Shown here: piece by piece, positions 37,204 to 44,101 of the stretch
Numbering within the stretch: position 1 is the first letter of the stretch
Layout: each line of letters begins with the position of its first letter
Source: Peptostreptococcaceae bacterium pGA-8
GTDB lineage: Bacteria > Bacillota > Clostridia > Peptostreptococcales > Anaerovoracaceae
Direction: 5' to 3'
Assembly (NCBI GenBank): GCA_900112915.1
Contig: FONK01000006.1
Location: 1-64,000 of the forward strand
Length of the DNA stretch: 64,000 nt
Position numbers and translations under genes: made by a program
The notes under the pieces: model-generated
What the model was told of the DNA's origin: nothing
The model's database searches: none
What the model saw: only the letters and a program-made list of their open reading frames with translations

Positions 37204-38019
37204 ATGGCATTTAAGATTGCTTTTGCATCAGAGCGTCCTGCAGAAAAGCAGAACGAAGCAGCATATATTACTCAGAAGGTTCAAACAGCTCCGCGCAAAT
37301 CTGTCGTTCAAGTCAGATTTCCTGGACGCGGAATGGCGTTAGCGTACTATAACGACTTGTTTGACTTGAAGTGTGGCGATATGGTTTATGTGGACGGCAA
37401 GCTGGAAGGTATGCTTGGCTGCGTAACGGAAGTCAATTATAATTTCAAAATCAAGATTTCTGACTATAAGTGCGTTATCGCAGTGGTGGACACTACCGTT
37501 CACGGTCAATTCTTTATTGCAGGCAGCCACATTGTAACATTTGATCGCGAAGCACTGCCTAACAATAAGGTGGTAAGATGGTTCAAGGCTCCGGCAAATG
37601 AAGATGATGAATTCGTCAGCGGTAGCGACGATACCACATTCCGCCTGGGTGATCTCAAGGGTATGAATGTTTCCTCTGCAATCGCAGAGCGTGGTCACGA
37701 ATACTACCTTGAGAACAAGGTTAGATATATCAGCATCGACGGCACTAAGGGATATGCTGTTGTGGAAGGCAGTGAAAGCTACGAGGTGGAGTTCGAATAT
37801 CGCAACGGCGAGGTTGGACAGCTGATCTGCTCCTGCTTCTGCAGTTATAACTGCAAGCATGAGTTTGCTGCGATGCTACAGCTAAAGGAAACACTGGAGT
37901 TAATCGGTAAGCACTACGAAGATGAGTATGAGCGCACCGGTTACTTCGCAGCAATCAACAAGGGTACACTGTTTGCATTTGCCATCGACGGCAAAGACAC
38001 AGGCAGTTTCACACTGTAA
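37204..38019 (+). CDS. SWIM zinc-finger protein
   Basis: A 271-residue protein whose C-terminal part has a SWIM finger (CSCFCSYNCKHEFAAM, about residues 213-228; CxCx(n)CxH pattern), a predicted nucleic-acid or protein binding element. The N-terminal half is beta-rich and not recognised. The ATG at 37204 is chosen because AAGGTGATT precedes it; a longer frame to 37096 overlaps the small cysteine-rich ORF and has no ribosome site. In the island it sits between the exonuclease and the CpXC protein, and all three look fit for nucleic-acid handling. Confidence 0.8.
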   Translation: MAFKIAFASERPAEKQNEAAYITQKVQTAPRKSVVQVRFPGRGMALAYYNDLFDLKCGDMVYVDGKLEGMLGCVTEVNYNFKIKISDYKCVIAVVDTTVHGQFFIAGSHIVTFDREALPNNKVVRWFKAPANEDDEFVSGSDDTTFRLGDLKGMNVSSAIAERGHEYYLENKVRYISIDGTKGYAVVEGSESYEVEFEYRNGEVGQLICSCFCSYNCKHEFAAMLQLKETLELIGKHYEDEYERTGYFAAINKGTLFAFAIDGKDTGSFTL

Positions 38020-38032
38020 GGAGGAATCAGTT

Positions 38033-38671
38033 ATGTCAATGAAATGCAAAGAAACAGTCACATGTCCCGAATGTGGACAGGAACAGGACTTCATCGTTTG
38101 GCATTCTCTTAACGGTGATTTAAATCCCGAAGCTAAGCAGCAGCTGTTGGACGGAAAACTGTTCCACTTCGAATGCAGTAACTGCGGTCATAGAAGCAAT
38201 GTGGATTACGGTATGCTTTACCACGATATGACAAATCAAGTAATGGTCTATTTTGCGGATGAGGATTCCGTAGCAGAAACGCTGACAACCATGAACGACA
38301 CAGAAAACAAGATCGGTATCCCAATGCCCGAATACCGCAAGCGCGTCGTCACCGATCAGAACGCATTGCGCGAGAAGGCCATCATCTTTAATCAAAAGTT
38401 GGATGACCGCGTAATCGAGATCATCAAGTTGATTTACTACTCCAACGCTAGCAAGCAGGTGCCGGACGCCAACATCAATGCGGTGTACTTCTTGGTAGCA
38501 GACGGAAAATACATTCTGCAGTTCATCGGAGAGAAGTCGTTGAGCGCAGAAGTGCCGGTGGAGATGTACGAGAAAATCAAGAGCGACTTCGCAGAACGAC
38601 TGGAGAAGGCAGGCGACAAAGATGCACTGGTCGATCTTCACTGGGCATCGGAATTTTTGAGGTGTGAATAA
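38033..38671 (+). CDS. CpXC-domain protein
   Basis: A 212-residue protein with an N-terminal CpXC domain: TCPECGQEQDF (about residues 9-19) and a second pair FECSNCGHRSNV (near 46-57), four cysteines that should bind a metal. Function of CpXC proteins is unknown. The ATG at 38033 follows AAGGAGGAATCAG, a strong ribosome site, 13 bases after the SWIM gene. A terminator follows. Codon use here has more C/G third positions than in the housekeeping block, in line with transfer. Confidence 0.8.
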   Translation: MSMKCKETVTCPECGQEQDFIVWHSLNGDLNPEAKQQLLDGKLFHFECSNCGHRSNVDYGMLYHDMTNQVMVYFADEDSVAETLTTMNDTENKIGIPMPEYRKRVVTDQNALREKAIIFNQKLDDRVIEIIKLIYYSNASKQVPDANINAVYFLVADGKYILQFIGEKSLSAEVPVEMYEKIKSDFAERLEKAGDKDALVDLHWASEFLRCE

Positions 38672-38685
38672 TCATGAAACGACAT

Positions 38686-38725
38686 CTCACATTTAGGTTT
38701 GTCAATCTAAGTGTGGGGTGCTTTT
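38686..38725 (+). terminator. Terminator after the CpXC gene
   Basis: CACATTTAG (38688-38696) pairs with CTAAGTGTG (38706-38714), with one G-U pair; a GTGC and TTTTT follow. Confidence 0.7.
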
Positions 38726-38790
38726 TCCTTGTAGGTGACGCCTAAACTCAACACCTTTTTGAAAATTTCGTGGCAATTCGTCGGAATCCG

Positions 38791-38820
38791 TTGAAAATTG
38801 CGAGAAAAAAGTGTTATACT
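38791..38820 (+). promoter_or_regulatory. Promoter of the HTH/ADP-ribosylglycohydrolase/WYL operon
   Basis: TTGAAA (38791-38796) and TATACT (38815-38820) with an 18-base spacer. The sequence just before the -10, GTGTTATACT, is nearly the same as GTGCTATACT at 35927-35936 before the exonuclease gene, so the two island operons may share control. Confidence 0.6.
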
Positions 38821-38881
38821 GTATTATGAATTTTTGTATCTTCACGAAGATGCACACAGAATCATAATCAGGAGGTATGAC

Positions 38882-39088
38882 ATGACTGTTAGATACGATA
38901 AACTTTGGGCAGTAATGAAGGATAACAAAATGAAAAAAATTGACCTTGCCAAGGCTGCAGAATTGTCGCAATACACAATGACAAAACTCAACCAGGATAG
39001 AGTCGTTTCGATGGAAGTCATGCTCCGACTCTGTAAGATTTTTCACTGTGATATCGGTGACTTAATGGAAGTAGTCGAAAACGACTAA
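38882..39088 (+). CDS. Cro/CI-type helix-turn-helix protein, 68 residues
   Basis: A compact HTH_26/YozG-like DNA-binding protein: helix LWAVMKDNKMKKIDLAKAAE, recognition helix around SQYTMTKLNQD, then LRLCKIFHCDIGDLMEV. There is no other domain. The ATG at 38882 is preceded by CAGGAGGTATGAC; the frame is open upstream to 38798 but that lies in the promoter. Probably a local repressor of its operon with the ADP-ribosylglycohydrolase and WYL genes. Confidence 0.8.
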   Translation: MTVRYDKLWAVMKDNKMKKIDLAKAAELSQYTMTKLNQDRVVSMEVMLRLCKIFHCDIGDLMEVVEND

Positions 39089-39108
39089 ATACGAGAGGAA
39101 GAACATAT

Positions 39109-39975
39109 ATGTTAGGTGCAATAATTGGTGATATCGTCGGCTCCCGTTTTGAGTGGGATAATATCAAAACAAAAGAGTTTGACTTTCTTACATACAAGTG
39201 TTCCGTAACTGACGATAGCATTATGTCTTTGGCAGTTGCCAAGGCAATCGTTCAGTGTGATGGAGATTATTCTGCGCTGAGCAAAAATGCTGTGAAGTAT
39301 ATGCAGGAGATTGGAAGACCATATCCGTTCTGCGGATACGGTGGAATGTTCCGCCAGTGGATGTATTCTGATGATCCTAAGCCTTACGGCAGTTACGGCA
39401 ACGGCGCAGCTATGCGTGTTAGCGCATGTGGTTTTGCGGCAACTTCTATGGACGAGGCTATTGAGCTGAGCAGAGAAGTAACCGAAGTAACGCATAATCA
39501 TCCTGAAGGAATCAAAGGTGCTGAAGCAACTGCAGTCGCCATCTATATGGCAAGAACCGGAAGTAGCATATTAGAAATACGAGACTACATCAACAAATAC
39601 TACTATCCTATGAATTTCACTTTAGACGGTATTCGGGATAGCTATTCTTTTAATGAAACTTGTCAGGACACGGTGCCTCAAGCAATAATGGCCTTCTTGG
39701 AGTCAGAAAGCTTTGAGGACGGTATTCGTAATGCTATTTCAATCGGAGGCGATAGCGATACTTTGGCTGCTATTACCGGTGGTATAGCTGAGGCGTATTA
39801 TGGAATCCCGGCTGAAATTAGAAAACACGCTTTGACTTTCTTGGATGAGCTGCAGCTCAGTGTCTTAAATGAATTTGAAGCTAAGTTTGGTTTCACCTCT
39901 AATAAGAAAACCGAAATTGGTAGTCGTGTCGTGAACTATGTCCCTATTGATATTAACTATGGTGAAATGAGGTGA
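39109..39975 (+). CDS. ADP-ribosylglycohydrolase-family protein
   Basis: A 288-residue DraG-like protein. The start GAIIGDIVGSRFE, the metal motif TDDSIMSLAVA (about residues 35-45) and the C-terminal metal motif IGGDSDTLAAITGGIAEAYYG (near 210-230) are the binuclear magnesium ligands of the family. Such enzymes remove ADP-ribose from proteins, nucleotides or nucleic acids. In this island an RNA- or NAD-linked conflict role is plausible but unproven. The next gene (WYL) starts five bases after its stop. Confidence 0.9.
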   Translation: MLGAIIGDIVGSRFEWDNIKTKEFDFLTYKCSVTDDSIMSLAVAKAIVQCDGDYSALSKNAVKYMQEIGRPYPFCGYGGMFRQWMYSDDPKPYGSYGNGAAMRVSACGFAATSMDEAIELSREVTEVTHNHPEGIKGAEATAVAIYMARTGSSILEIRDYINKYYYPMNFTLDGIRDSYSFNETCQDTVPQAIMAFLESESFEDGIRNAISIGGDSDTLAAITGGIAEAYYGIPAEIRKHALTFLDELQLSVLNEFEAKFGFTSNKKTEIGSRVVNYVPIDINYGEMR

Positions 39976-39979
39976 GACA

Positions 39980-40960
39980 ATGGACAACGACGCAAAATTA
40001 AGACCGTTGTATCTTGCTAAAATTTTATATGAACAGACAGATGAGGGACATTTCCTCACCACTGCCCAGCTGATACAAATCTTAGAGGAGCAGTATGGAA
40101 TAAAATCTCATCGTCAGACGATAAAAGCAGAAATTGAGCTACTGCGTCAGTTTGGCTTGGAGATCGAGGAAGTTAAGTCTACTCAGAACAGATATAATCT
40201 TTTTGGAAGACGCTTCGATGCTCCGGAGCTTAAACTGCTAATTGACGCAGTTGAATCATCAAAGTTTATCACTGCGAGTAAAAGTAAGGAACTGGTTGAG
40301 AAACTTAGCTCTCTTGCCAGCAACCATGTTGCGGCATCTTTGAAACGAAATGTTAGCTGCGAAGGTCGGATTAAACCAGGGAATGAGAGAATTTACCTTA
40401 TTATCGATGCGATTAACGAGGCCATAAATACGAACAAGCAAATCTCATTCCAATATTTCCAGTACAATGTTCGGAAAGAAAAGAAGATTAAGAGAAATGG
40501 CGAGCCGTATGTTATTACTCCATTGCACATGGTTTGGAATGGTGACTGCTACTACATGGTTGGCGTTTATGAGCATAAGCAGCGCTTAGGCAGCTTCCGT
40601 GTGGACCGCATTGCAAAGTGTCCGGTTATCCTCAAAGAAGAAGGAATTCCCGCCCCGGAAGGGTTTGACATCGATAAGTATATCAATACCACTTTCCATA
40701 TGTTTAATAGCGAACATGAAGAAGTAGAGCTCATTTGCGACAATGAGGTTATGGATTCAATCATTGACCGCTTTGGCGAAGATGTAACTACATACGCAAA
40801 TGATATGACTTCTTTTAGAGCAGTAGTCAATATTGCGGTTAGCCATGTCTTTTACAGTTGGGTGTTTGGTTTTGGTGGAAAGGTAAAAATCAAAGGGCCT
40901 GAAAATGTGAAAGAAAAATATTCTGAAATGCTTCGTGCTGCAGTAATCGGATTGGAGTGA
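39980..40960 (+). CDS. WYL-domain transcriptional regulator (WYL-1)
   Basis: A 326-residue protein: an N-terminal winged helix (about residues 5-75; LTTAQLIQILEEQYG, then SHRQTIKAEIELLRQFG), a WYL domain (about 140-215, with FQYFQYNVRKEKK and ITPLHMVWNGDCYYMVGVYE), and a WCX C-terminal region. WYL proteins bind nucleic-acid or nucleotide ligands and control defence and repair genes in many bacteria. It is transcribed with the HTH and ADP-ribosylglycohydrolase genes. Confidence 0.9.
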   Translation: MDNDAKLRPLYLAKILYEQTDEGHFLTTAQLIQILEEQYGIKSHRQTIKAEIELLRQFGLEIEEVKSTQNRYNLFGRRFDAPELKLLIDAVESSKFITASKSKELVEKLSSLASNHVAASLKRNVSCEGRIKPGNERIYLIIDAINEAINTNKQISFQYFQYNVRKEKKIKRNGEPYVITPLHMVWNGDCYYMVGVYEHKQRLGSFRVDRIAKCPVILKEEGIPAPEGFDIDKYINTTFHMFNSEHEEVELICDNEVMDSIIDRFGEDVTTYANDMTSFRAVVNIAVSHVFYSWVFGFGGKVKIKGPENVKEKYSEMLRAAVIGLE

Positions 40961-40964
40961 AGCA

Positions 40965-41460
40965 TATGGATAAGCAGATCTATGATGTTGTTATATTTCT
41001 CCGTTGTTTCGAAGGAAGGAGCAGTTGAGCTTTATAAAGAGTGGTCAAAACAAGAGGTGTGATTTATGAATTATCAAGAGTCGGGGTTTAGGCCATATAT
41101 AAGAATTTCGCAGTATTTCCGCTGAATGATAGATTTAGAAAAGCTATGGAAGGCTATCCAAACGTGGACGATGCAAATTGCATGCTTGTGTAATCAAAAT
41201 TCTATCGTTATATCGTCTAACCTTGGGACAAGCTCGTCAGGAAGAATTGCTTGAATATATTTTCTGCGAATACGAGGATCCGGCAGAGCTAAAAAACTGT
41301 TCATTGATCTTAGCCTATTTTCTAAAAGCACTGTAACGGACATTGACGATTCGTGTGTAAGTGAAGAATAATACTCGGCTTAGGAGATGATTTCATTACC
41401 TTCTGGAGAAATAATATTGGAATCTCTTATGGAAGAATGTGTGGAATAACAAAACTTCGC
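40965..41460 (+). pseudogene. Tract of decayed genes
   Basis: No long frame is open, but several short stretches in different frames read like real coding sequence: SVVSKEGAVELYKEWSKQEV (ending near 41062), MNYQESGFRPY from 41069, then in another frame NFAVFPLNDRFRKAMEGYP (to about 41192), QARQEELLEYIFCEYEDPAE (ending near 41335) and GDDFITFWRNNIGISYGRM (near 41390). The breaks between frames are indels or stops. I read this as one or more small genes lost by frameshift. The families are not recognised. Confidence 0.6.
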
Positions 41461-41464
41461 AATC

Positions 41465-41500
41465 TTTTTTCCGTGAATTGGAAAAATAAAAATATATAAT
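41465..41500 (+). promoter_or_regulatory. Promoter of WYL-2/WYL-3 with a shared upstream box
   Basis: TTTTTTCCGTGAA (41465-41477) is followed 24 bases (from CCGTGAA) downstream by TATAAT (41495-41500). The same box with the same spacing (25 bases) recurs before the RNA array at 43681-43717, and the match reaches back to a shared TTCGCA in both. It is a candidate binding site for the WYL proteins. Confidence 0.55.
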
Positions 41501-41527
41501 TGATTATCATGAAAGGAGTGTGTCTAT

Positions 41528-42772
41528 ATGGCTTATAATGAACTTATTAAAAACTTTGAAAAAGTTAGAGCTTATATGCGTGAGTTTTATGTGTATGGCT
41601 TTAAGAGCAGAAGAGAATATGATACTAAAAGTGCACGCTCCTATGATGATGAGCGTCGTAGATTGGAGAGTTGGCTGGGAGACTATATGCGGTTTTCTCA
41701 GACACCGGAAGGAAAGAATGTCTTCTTATCGGTGGACAGCCGTGTAACTCGAAAAAATCCTTTCTATAAGGCGTGGAAGGCAAAGAGTTTCACAGATGGA
41801 GATATTACACTTCACTTTGCTATCTTTGACATCCTTCATGATCCTCAAATTAAAAAGACGCTTGCAGAGCTCATCGAAGAAATTGATGGATTGCTGTACG
41901 TCGGTGTGACATTTGACGAATCTACACTTCGAAAAAAGCTAAAAGAATATGCTGAAGAGGGTATCATCCAGATTGAAAAAGAAGGACGCAAGGTTCTATA
42001 CAGCAGGGCTCCAGATACAGATATTTCTTCTTTAGCAGACATTATTGGTTTCTTTAGTGAAGTTGCGCCGTGTGGCGTTGTTGGATCATTCTTACAGGAT
42101 AAGCAGCAAGAACATTCAGAACTGTTTTCCTTTAAGCACCACTACATAACTCAAGCGATGGACAGTGATGTGATGGCTACGCTGTTTGAAGCCATTTGCG
42201 GTCATCGTTACATTACGATTGACAACTTGGGCAAACATTCCAATGAGATCAGAACCATTCGCTTGGTACCACTCAAAATCTATATAAGCGCTCAAAACGG
42301 AAGACAGAATCTTTTGGCGTTCCACGAAAAAGCGCATCGTCTGAATTCATATCGTCTTGACTATATGTCTAATGTTCAAATCGAGGAAGAAATCTGCGAG
42401 AAATTTGATGCGTTGCGCGATGCACTTCGCAAAGTGGAAGCACATATGTGGGGTGTAAATTGCAAATGGAACATCAAGCATGTAGAGCATGTTGAGTTCG
42501 AGATACAAATAGGAGATGATGAGCAGTTTATTGTTCACCGGCTGGAAAGAGAAAAGCGCTGCGGTCGTGTCGAGAAAATTGACAATAACCACTATCGTTA
42601 TGTAGCAGAAGTGTTTGATACAACAGAAATGCTTCCATGGATTCGTACATTTATTTCTCGCATCACCAGGTTGAACTTTTCTAACCGAATTGCAGAGAAT
42701 AAATTCAAGGCGGATATAGAGGAAATGTATCGGATATATGGGATTGACGGAGGTGTCAATTATGATATTTAG
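41528..42772 (+). CDS. WYL-domain protein (WYL-2)
   Basis: A 414-residue protein with an N-terminal helical part unlike WYL-1 (about 1-75), a winged-helix region (about 85-165; DESTLRKKLKEYAEEGIIQI) and a WYL domain (about 215-290; ICGHRYITIDNLGKHSNEIR, then VPLKIYISAQNGRQNLLAFH). The C-terminal part is a WCX-like domain. The ATG follows AAAGGAGTGTGTCT. It overlaps WYL-3 by 11 bases. This architecture fits regulators linked to RtcB/TROVE loci; ligand unknown. Confidence 0.85.
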   Translation: MAYNELIKNFEKVRAYMREFYVYGFKSRREYDTKSARSYDDERRRLESWLGDYMRFSQTPEGKNVFLSVDSRVTRKNPFYKAWKAKSFTDGDITLHFAIFDILHDPQIKKTLAELIEEIDGLLYVGVTFDESTLRKKLKEYAEEGIIQIEKEGRKVLYSRAPDTDISSLADIIGFFSEVAPCGVVGSFLQDKQQEHSELFSFKHHYITQAMDSDVMATLFEAICGHRYITIDNLGKHSNEIRTIRLVPLKIYISAQNGRQNLLAFHEKAHRLNSYRLDYMSNVQIEEEICEKFDALRDALRKVEAHMWGVNCKWNIKHVEHVEFEIQIGDDEQFIVHRLEREKRCGRVEKIDNNHYRYVAEVFDTTEMLPWIRTFISRITRLNFSNRIAENKFKADIEEMYRIYGIDGGVNYDI

Positions 42773-43670
42773 TGAATTGTACTCCATCTATTACAATACG
42801 GTTGCTAAAATCATCGAGGCAGCATTCAATCCTGAAGCAACGGAAAAGGATTTGCAGCGTTGTGTTGTAGAAGAAGCCTTCTCTGAAAGCATCCTGACAA
42901 TTCTTCCGGCATTGAAATCTGGAAAATGGCCGTTACTCAATGAGGATTTTTCCCCGGTTTTGATTCATAAGCCCACTATGCCATTGACTAATCTTGAAAA
43001 GAGATGGTTGAAGGCAATATCAGAAGATCCTCGTGTTAAACTGTTTGGCATAGAATTCCCGGCTCTTGATAATGTTGAGCCTCTATTCACGAGAGAAGAC
43101 TACAGGGTCTATGACCAGTATGGCGATGGAGATCCTTTTGAAGATGAGCAATACATAAAGCATTTCAGGTTGATGCTTAGCGCCATTCGCAACAATCGGC
43201 CTGTTCGAATTACTATGGTGAATCGCCATGGTAAGGAGGTGTGGATTCACTTCTTCCCCAAAGGATTCGAATATTCGGTAAAGGATGATAAAATTCGAAT
43301 CATTGCGACTGGATGCAAGTTTAAGCAGTTTAATCTTGGAAGAGTTGTAAGCTGTGATTTCTATAACGGATATGGTCCGTGGCGTGAAAAACCGCAAGTA
43401 GAGCGACGGAAGGATCTCACACTGCTGATAACAAATGAGCGTAACGCGCTGGAAAGAGCTATGTTACACTTCGCCCATTTTGAAAAGCAGGCAGAACGCA
43501 CGGACGATGATAAGTATATCTTGCGCCTCAAGTATTATGAGAACGATGAGACCGAGATCGTTATCCGTGTATTATCGTTTGGACCTTATGTGAAGGTTTT
43601 GGAGCCCGAAAGCTTTGTTAATTTGATAAAAGAACGATTAATTTCTCAAAAAAGCTGTGAACTCAAATGA
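42762..43670 (+). CDS. WYL-domain protein (WYL-3)
   Basis: A 302-residue protein with an N-terminal helical region (about 1-110) and a WYL domain (about 135-200; IRNNRPVRITMVNRHGKEV, then FFPKGFEYSVKDDKIRIIATG), then a WCX-like end. The ATG at 42762 follows GGAGGTGTC inside the end of WYL-2; the frame is open to 42738 without a better site. Translational coupling suggests WYL-2 and WYL-3 work as a pair. A terminator follows directly, its 5' arm overlapping the last codons. Confidence 0.85.
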   Translation: MIFSELYSIYYNTVAKIIEAAFNPEATEKDLQRCVVEEAFSESILTILPALKSGKWPLLNEDFSPVLIHKPTMPLTNLEKRWLKAISEDPRVKLFGIEFPALDNVEPLFTREDYRVYDQYGDGDPFEDEQYIKHFRLMLSAIRNNRPVRITMVNRHGKEVWIHFFPKGFEYSVKDDKIRIIATGCKFKQFNLGRVVSCDFYNGYGPWREKPQVERRKDLTLLITNERNALERAMLHFAHFEKQAERTDDDKYILRLKYYENDETEIVIRVLSFGPYVKVLEPESFVNLIKERLISQKSCELK

Positions 43671-43687
43671 GTTCGCAGCTTTTTTTC
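43651..43687 (+). terminator. Terminator after WYL-3
   Basis: AAAGCTGTGAACTC (43651-43664) pairs over 14 positions with GAGTTCGCAGCTTT (43669-43682), one G-U pair, followed by a run of T. It overlaps the end of the WYL-3 coding sequence and abuts the promoter of the RNA array. Confidence 0.85.
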
Positions 43688-43717
43688 CGTGAAATACATG
43701 ATTTGAAACCGTATAAT
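43687..43717 (+). promoter_or_regulatory. Promoter of the RNA array and rtcB
   Basis: CCGTGAA at 43687-43693, preceded by seven T, and a perfect TATAAT at 43712-43717. Transcription should start near 43724, just at the first hairpin. The -35 region is weak by sigma-70 standards. The CCGTGAA box is shared with the WYL-2 promoter. Confidence 0.6.
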
Positions 43718-43758
43718 ATGGTTGTAAGATGCAGATGACAAATAACTGCTTCTTGCAA

Positions 43759-43846
43759 AAGGTACTTACAGCAACCATTACGACTATTAGAAAAGGAATG
43801 AAAATTCTCGGCGCTGGCGGACAATGTTCGTTAAAGGATGTACCTT
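43759..43846 (+). ncRNA. RNA unit 1
   Basis: Closed by seven perfect pairs (43759-43765 with 43840-43846). The 5' side continues TTACAGCAACC, the 3' side is preceded by GTTAAAGGAT. Inside is a small hairpin GAAT-GAAA-ATTC (43796-43807) with a GNRA-type loop. No clear tRNA-like arm is seen. Confidence 0.65.
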
Positions 43847-43854
43847 GTAAGGGA

Positions 43855-43937
43855 AAGATGCATACAGCAACCAAAAGTCGATTATGACGCACCTCTCTTT
43901 GAGTTGGAGCGATGGTTTTGCCTAAAGGCTGCATCTT
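43855..43937 (+). ncRNA. RNA unit 2
   Basis: Closed by eight perfect pairs (43855-43862 with 43930-43937). The 5' arm is followed by TACAGCAACC and the 3' arm preceded by CCTAAAGGC. CAAAA (43872-43876) can pair with TTTTG (43916-43920) inside it. The gap to unit 1 is eight bases and to unit 3 three bases, which suggests one transcript. Confidence 0.65.
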
Positions 43938-43940
43938 GAA

Positions 43941-44035
43941 AAGGCACCAACAGCAACGACGAATAGCTAAGTGGTTATAGCAGATGACTAAAAATCACCG
44001 TTCGCGGGTCCGAATCCCGCTTCAAATGGTGCCTT
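43941..44035 (+). ncRNA. RNA unit 3 with tRNA-like domain
   Basis: Closed by eight perfect pairs (43941-43948 with 44028-44035). After AACAGCAACGAC comes a tRNA-like fold: D arm GCTA/TAGC with GTGG loop (43966-43981), anticodon-type arm 43983-43999 with loop CTAAAAA and one A-C mismatch, and T arm GCGGG/CCCGC with loop TCCGAAT (44004-44020). The acceptor is only GAA/TTC before the outer stem, and no CCA is encoded, so it is a tRNA mimic rather than a tRNA. YrlA-type bacterial Y RNAs carry such a module. Confidence 0.7.
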
Positions 44036-44101
44036 GACATTGTTAAAGACGCGAACAGCGATTATATATCTTTATATTACTAACACGAAAGGAGTAGCAC
44101 A

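Larger units (their letters stand above)
43724..44036 (+). ncRNA. Tandem array of structured RNA units (Y-RNA-like)
   Basis: About 310 non-coding bases between WYL-3 and rtcB hold a first hairpin (43726-43754; AAGATGCAG against CTGCTTCTT, one T-T mismatch) and three larger units. Each large unit is closed by a perfect stem: AAGGTAC/GTACCTT (43759-43765 with 43840-43846), AAGATGCA/TGCATCTT (43855-43862 with 43930-43937) and AAGGCACC/GGTGCCTT (43941-43948 with 44028-44035). Stem sequences differ but pairing is kept, which is covariation-like. After each 5' arm comes ACAGCAAC; before the 3' arms of units 1 and 2 comes TAAAGG, and all units end CTTG. Neighbouring Ro-like and RtcB genes suggest Y-RNA-type function. 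Confidence 0.75.

Noticed and set aside
37339-38641. Two 173-residue minus-strand frames
   Set aside because: They mirror the SWIM and CpXC genes, which have strong ribosome sites and recognisable zinc motifs.
43960-44036. A normal tRNA gene (tRNA-Phe-like, anticodon AAA) before rtcB
   Set aside because: The acceptor has only three pairs next to the D arm, the outer stem belongs to the array pattern, and no CCA is coded. It is better explained as a tRNA mimic inside RNA unit 3.
43724-44036. CRISPR array
   Set aside because: The units share layout and short boxes, not an identical direct repeat with unique spacers, and no cas gene is near. No CRISPR was seen elsewhere in the window either.
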